A stretch of 6,807 bases of DNA from Thermoflexales bacterium (GTDB taxonomy: Bacteria; Chloroflexota; Anaerolineae; B4-G1; SLSP01). Below the pieces are notes generated by a model. The model had not been told where the DNA came from. It saw only the letters and a list, made by a program, of their open reading frames with translations, and made no database searches. Position 1 is the stretch's first letter. Each line of letters opens with the position of its first letter. Positions 6,093 through 6,807 of this stretch are shown here, piece by piece. Position numbers and translations under genes: made by a program. Where the stretch lies: positions 1 to 6,807 of the forward strand of contig WFQZ01000296.1 in the NCBI GenBank assembly GCA_015486785.1. The letters are read 5' to 3'.

Positions 6093-6529
6093 GCTGATCG
6101 CTCCGGCAGGATGACCGGATCTCCGTGCTGCACCGTCCCGCCCTCAAGCACGCGGCAGAAGATACCGTATTTGGGCAGGATGGAGTGCCCGCGAAAGTTG
6201 TACGTGTGCGCGGCGGATAGCGGCTTCCCAAGTTGGACCACTTCCAGCTTGGTGCGTCCCACCTGGAGCACATCCCCCACGCGCAAGGCCGTGAGGTCGG
6301 CCCCTGCGATGGTCAGGTTTTCCGCAAACGAGCCGGGCACGGCGTCGATGCCGTATGCGGCGTTAATCTCTTTGATGCGTGCCGCATCCAGCAAGGCGAC
6401 CTCGCGCTCGCTCAAACCGGCGTGAGCATCTCCTTCCAAGCCGTAGCCCGCACGCAGCACGCCCTCTCCGATGTCAACTTTGGGATCGGTGCGGCGGTCG
6501 CTTTTGCAAACTGCGATTACGTGTGCCAT
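6089..6529 (-). CDS. MOSC-domain protein (small, single-domain)
   Basis: This 146-aa cytoplasmic protein covers one MOSC domain, the fold found at the C-terminus of molybdenum cofactor sulfurases and in YiiM/mARC-type proteins, where it handles sulfur or Moco-bound substrates. Recognisable motifs are GYGLEGDAHAG (28-38), REVALLD (42-48), PGSFAENLTIAGADL (65-79), LRVGDVLQVG (82-91), LEVVQLGKP (95-103), YGIFCRVLEGG (121-131) and HGDPV (135-139). The cysteine usually found right after GK-x in this family is Leu104 here; the nearest cysteine is Cys125. Start 6529 is chosen over an in-frame ATG at 6544 because AGGAG lies 7 nt before it and MAHVIAV begins the expected first strand. The gene starts 4 bp after the nuclease-like gene and its stop overlaps the next gene by 4 bp. 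The family call is firm; substrate and activity are unknown. Confidence 0.88.
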   Translation of the reverse strand: MAHVIAVCKSDRRTDPKVDIGEGVLRAGYGLEGDAHAGLSEREVALLDAARIKEINAAYGIDAVPGSFAENLTIAGADLTALRVGDVLQVGRTKLEVVQLGKPLSAAHTYNFRGHSILPKYGIFCRVLEGGTVQHGDPVILPERSA

Positions 6530-6533
6530 AGTT

Positions 6534-6807
6534 CTACTCCTCATTCACTGGGTTTTCATTGATAGCGATGAACACCGGGGTCACAACTACACCGGTTTGC
6601 GGATCGTGGTGCGGCACTTCGTACCGCGCTCGGTTGGCCTCGTCGATGTCCTCCACAAACACCGCCAGCGTGATCTCCGGCAAGTTCAACTGCCGCCCGT
6701 ATCGCGCCGCTTGTTGCAAGGCCAACTTGTACTCGTAGTCATCCACAAAGCTCTTCACCTCTATGCCGTACAATCGCCCCGCGTAGCGGATGAGCAAGTC
6801 AATCTTG
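6534..6807 (-). CDS. PD-(D/E)XK nuclease-like domain, C-terminal fragment (5' truncated by the window)
   Basis: The frame stays open to the right edge, so only the last 90 residues are visible; the TTG at 6797 is not a convincing start. Visible residues begin KIDLLIRYAGRLYGIEVKSF, where Asp3 and Glu16-Val17-Lys18 match the D...E-x-K core of the PD-(D/E)XK superfamily. A helix with LALQQAARYG (28-37) follows, then the strand ITLAVFV. This layout is like the C-terminal nuclease-like domains of some AAA-ATPase and Holliday-resolvase-like proteins, and of many uncharacterised bacterial proteins with the pattern D-LLIR...E-x-K...AL-Q. Whether it cuts DNA cannot be told from this fragment. The last codons (GAG GAG TAG) also supply the ribosome binding site of the MOSC gene, which suggests co-transcription. 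Confidence 0.6.
   Translation of the reverse strand, partial: KIDLLIRYAGRLYGIEVKSFVDDYEYKLALQQAARYGRQLNLPEITLAVFVEDIDEANRARYEVPHHDPQTGVVVTPVFIAINENPVNEE
6537..6541 (-). promoter_or_regulatory. Ribosome binding site of the MOSC gene, inside the end of the preceding gene
   Basis: AGGAG is formed by the last sense codons of the nuclease-like gene and lies 7 nt before the ATG at 6529. It supports that start over the ATG at 6544 and indicates translational coupling of the two genes. Confidence 0.75.

Noticed and set aside
6534..6797. TTG at 6797 as the true start of the nuclease-like gene
   Set aside because: The frame stays open to the window edge and the conserved Asp of the D...ExK core lies just upstream of this codon, so the gene must begin outside the window.

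Overview
This 6.8-kb window looks like bacterial chromosome, most probably from the Chloroflexota (Anaerolineae-like). That assignment is an inference. It rests on the fairly high G+C content, on two lipoproteins whose lipobox cysteine is followed at once by a long Thr/Pro/Ala linker (a style common in that phylum), and on a secreted glycosidase-like protein that ends in a short IPLLRK tail resembling the YLPL-type tails I associate with Chloroflexota exported proteins. There is no rRNA, tRNA, CRISPR array, insertion sequence or phage gene.

Layout: bases 1-1260 on the + strand hold the 3' part of a hybrid sensor histidine kinase, with the ATPase domain followed by two receiver domains. Its dimerisation/phosphoacceptor region and sensor lie upstream of the window. 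A strong, nearly symmetrical hairpin at 1298-1327 separates it from a convergent - strand cluster and probably terminates transcription from both sides. From there to the right edge everything is on the - strand. In order of transcription (right to left) there are: the C-terminal end of a PD-(D/E)XK-nuclease-like protein (6807-6534), a small MOSC-domain protein (6529-6089), a beta-propeller-like lipoprotein (6092-5061), a family 5 extracellular solute-binding lipoprotein (5046-3229), and a secreted clan GH-A-like glycosidase with two C-terminal beta-sandwich repeats (3149-1359).

The - strand genes are packed like an operon: a 4-bp gap, a 4-bp ATGA overlap, a 14-bp gap and a 79-bp gap. Three starts are settled by good Shine-Dalgarno sequences lying inside or just past the end of the preceding gene. 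The last three products should all be exported: two anchored as lipoproteins, one carrying an uncleaved or cleaved N-terminal hydrophobic segment. Together they suggest a cell-surface module, with a glycosidase acting on an extracellular polymer, a binding protein for an oligomeric ligand and a propeller protein of unknown role. No permease or ATPase for the binding protein is visible. The MOSC and nuclease-like genes have no obvious functional link to this and may simply share the transcript.
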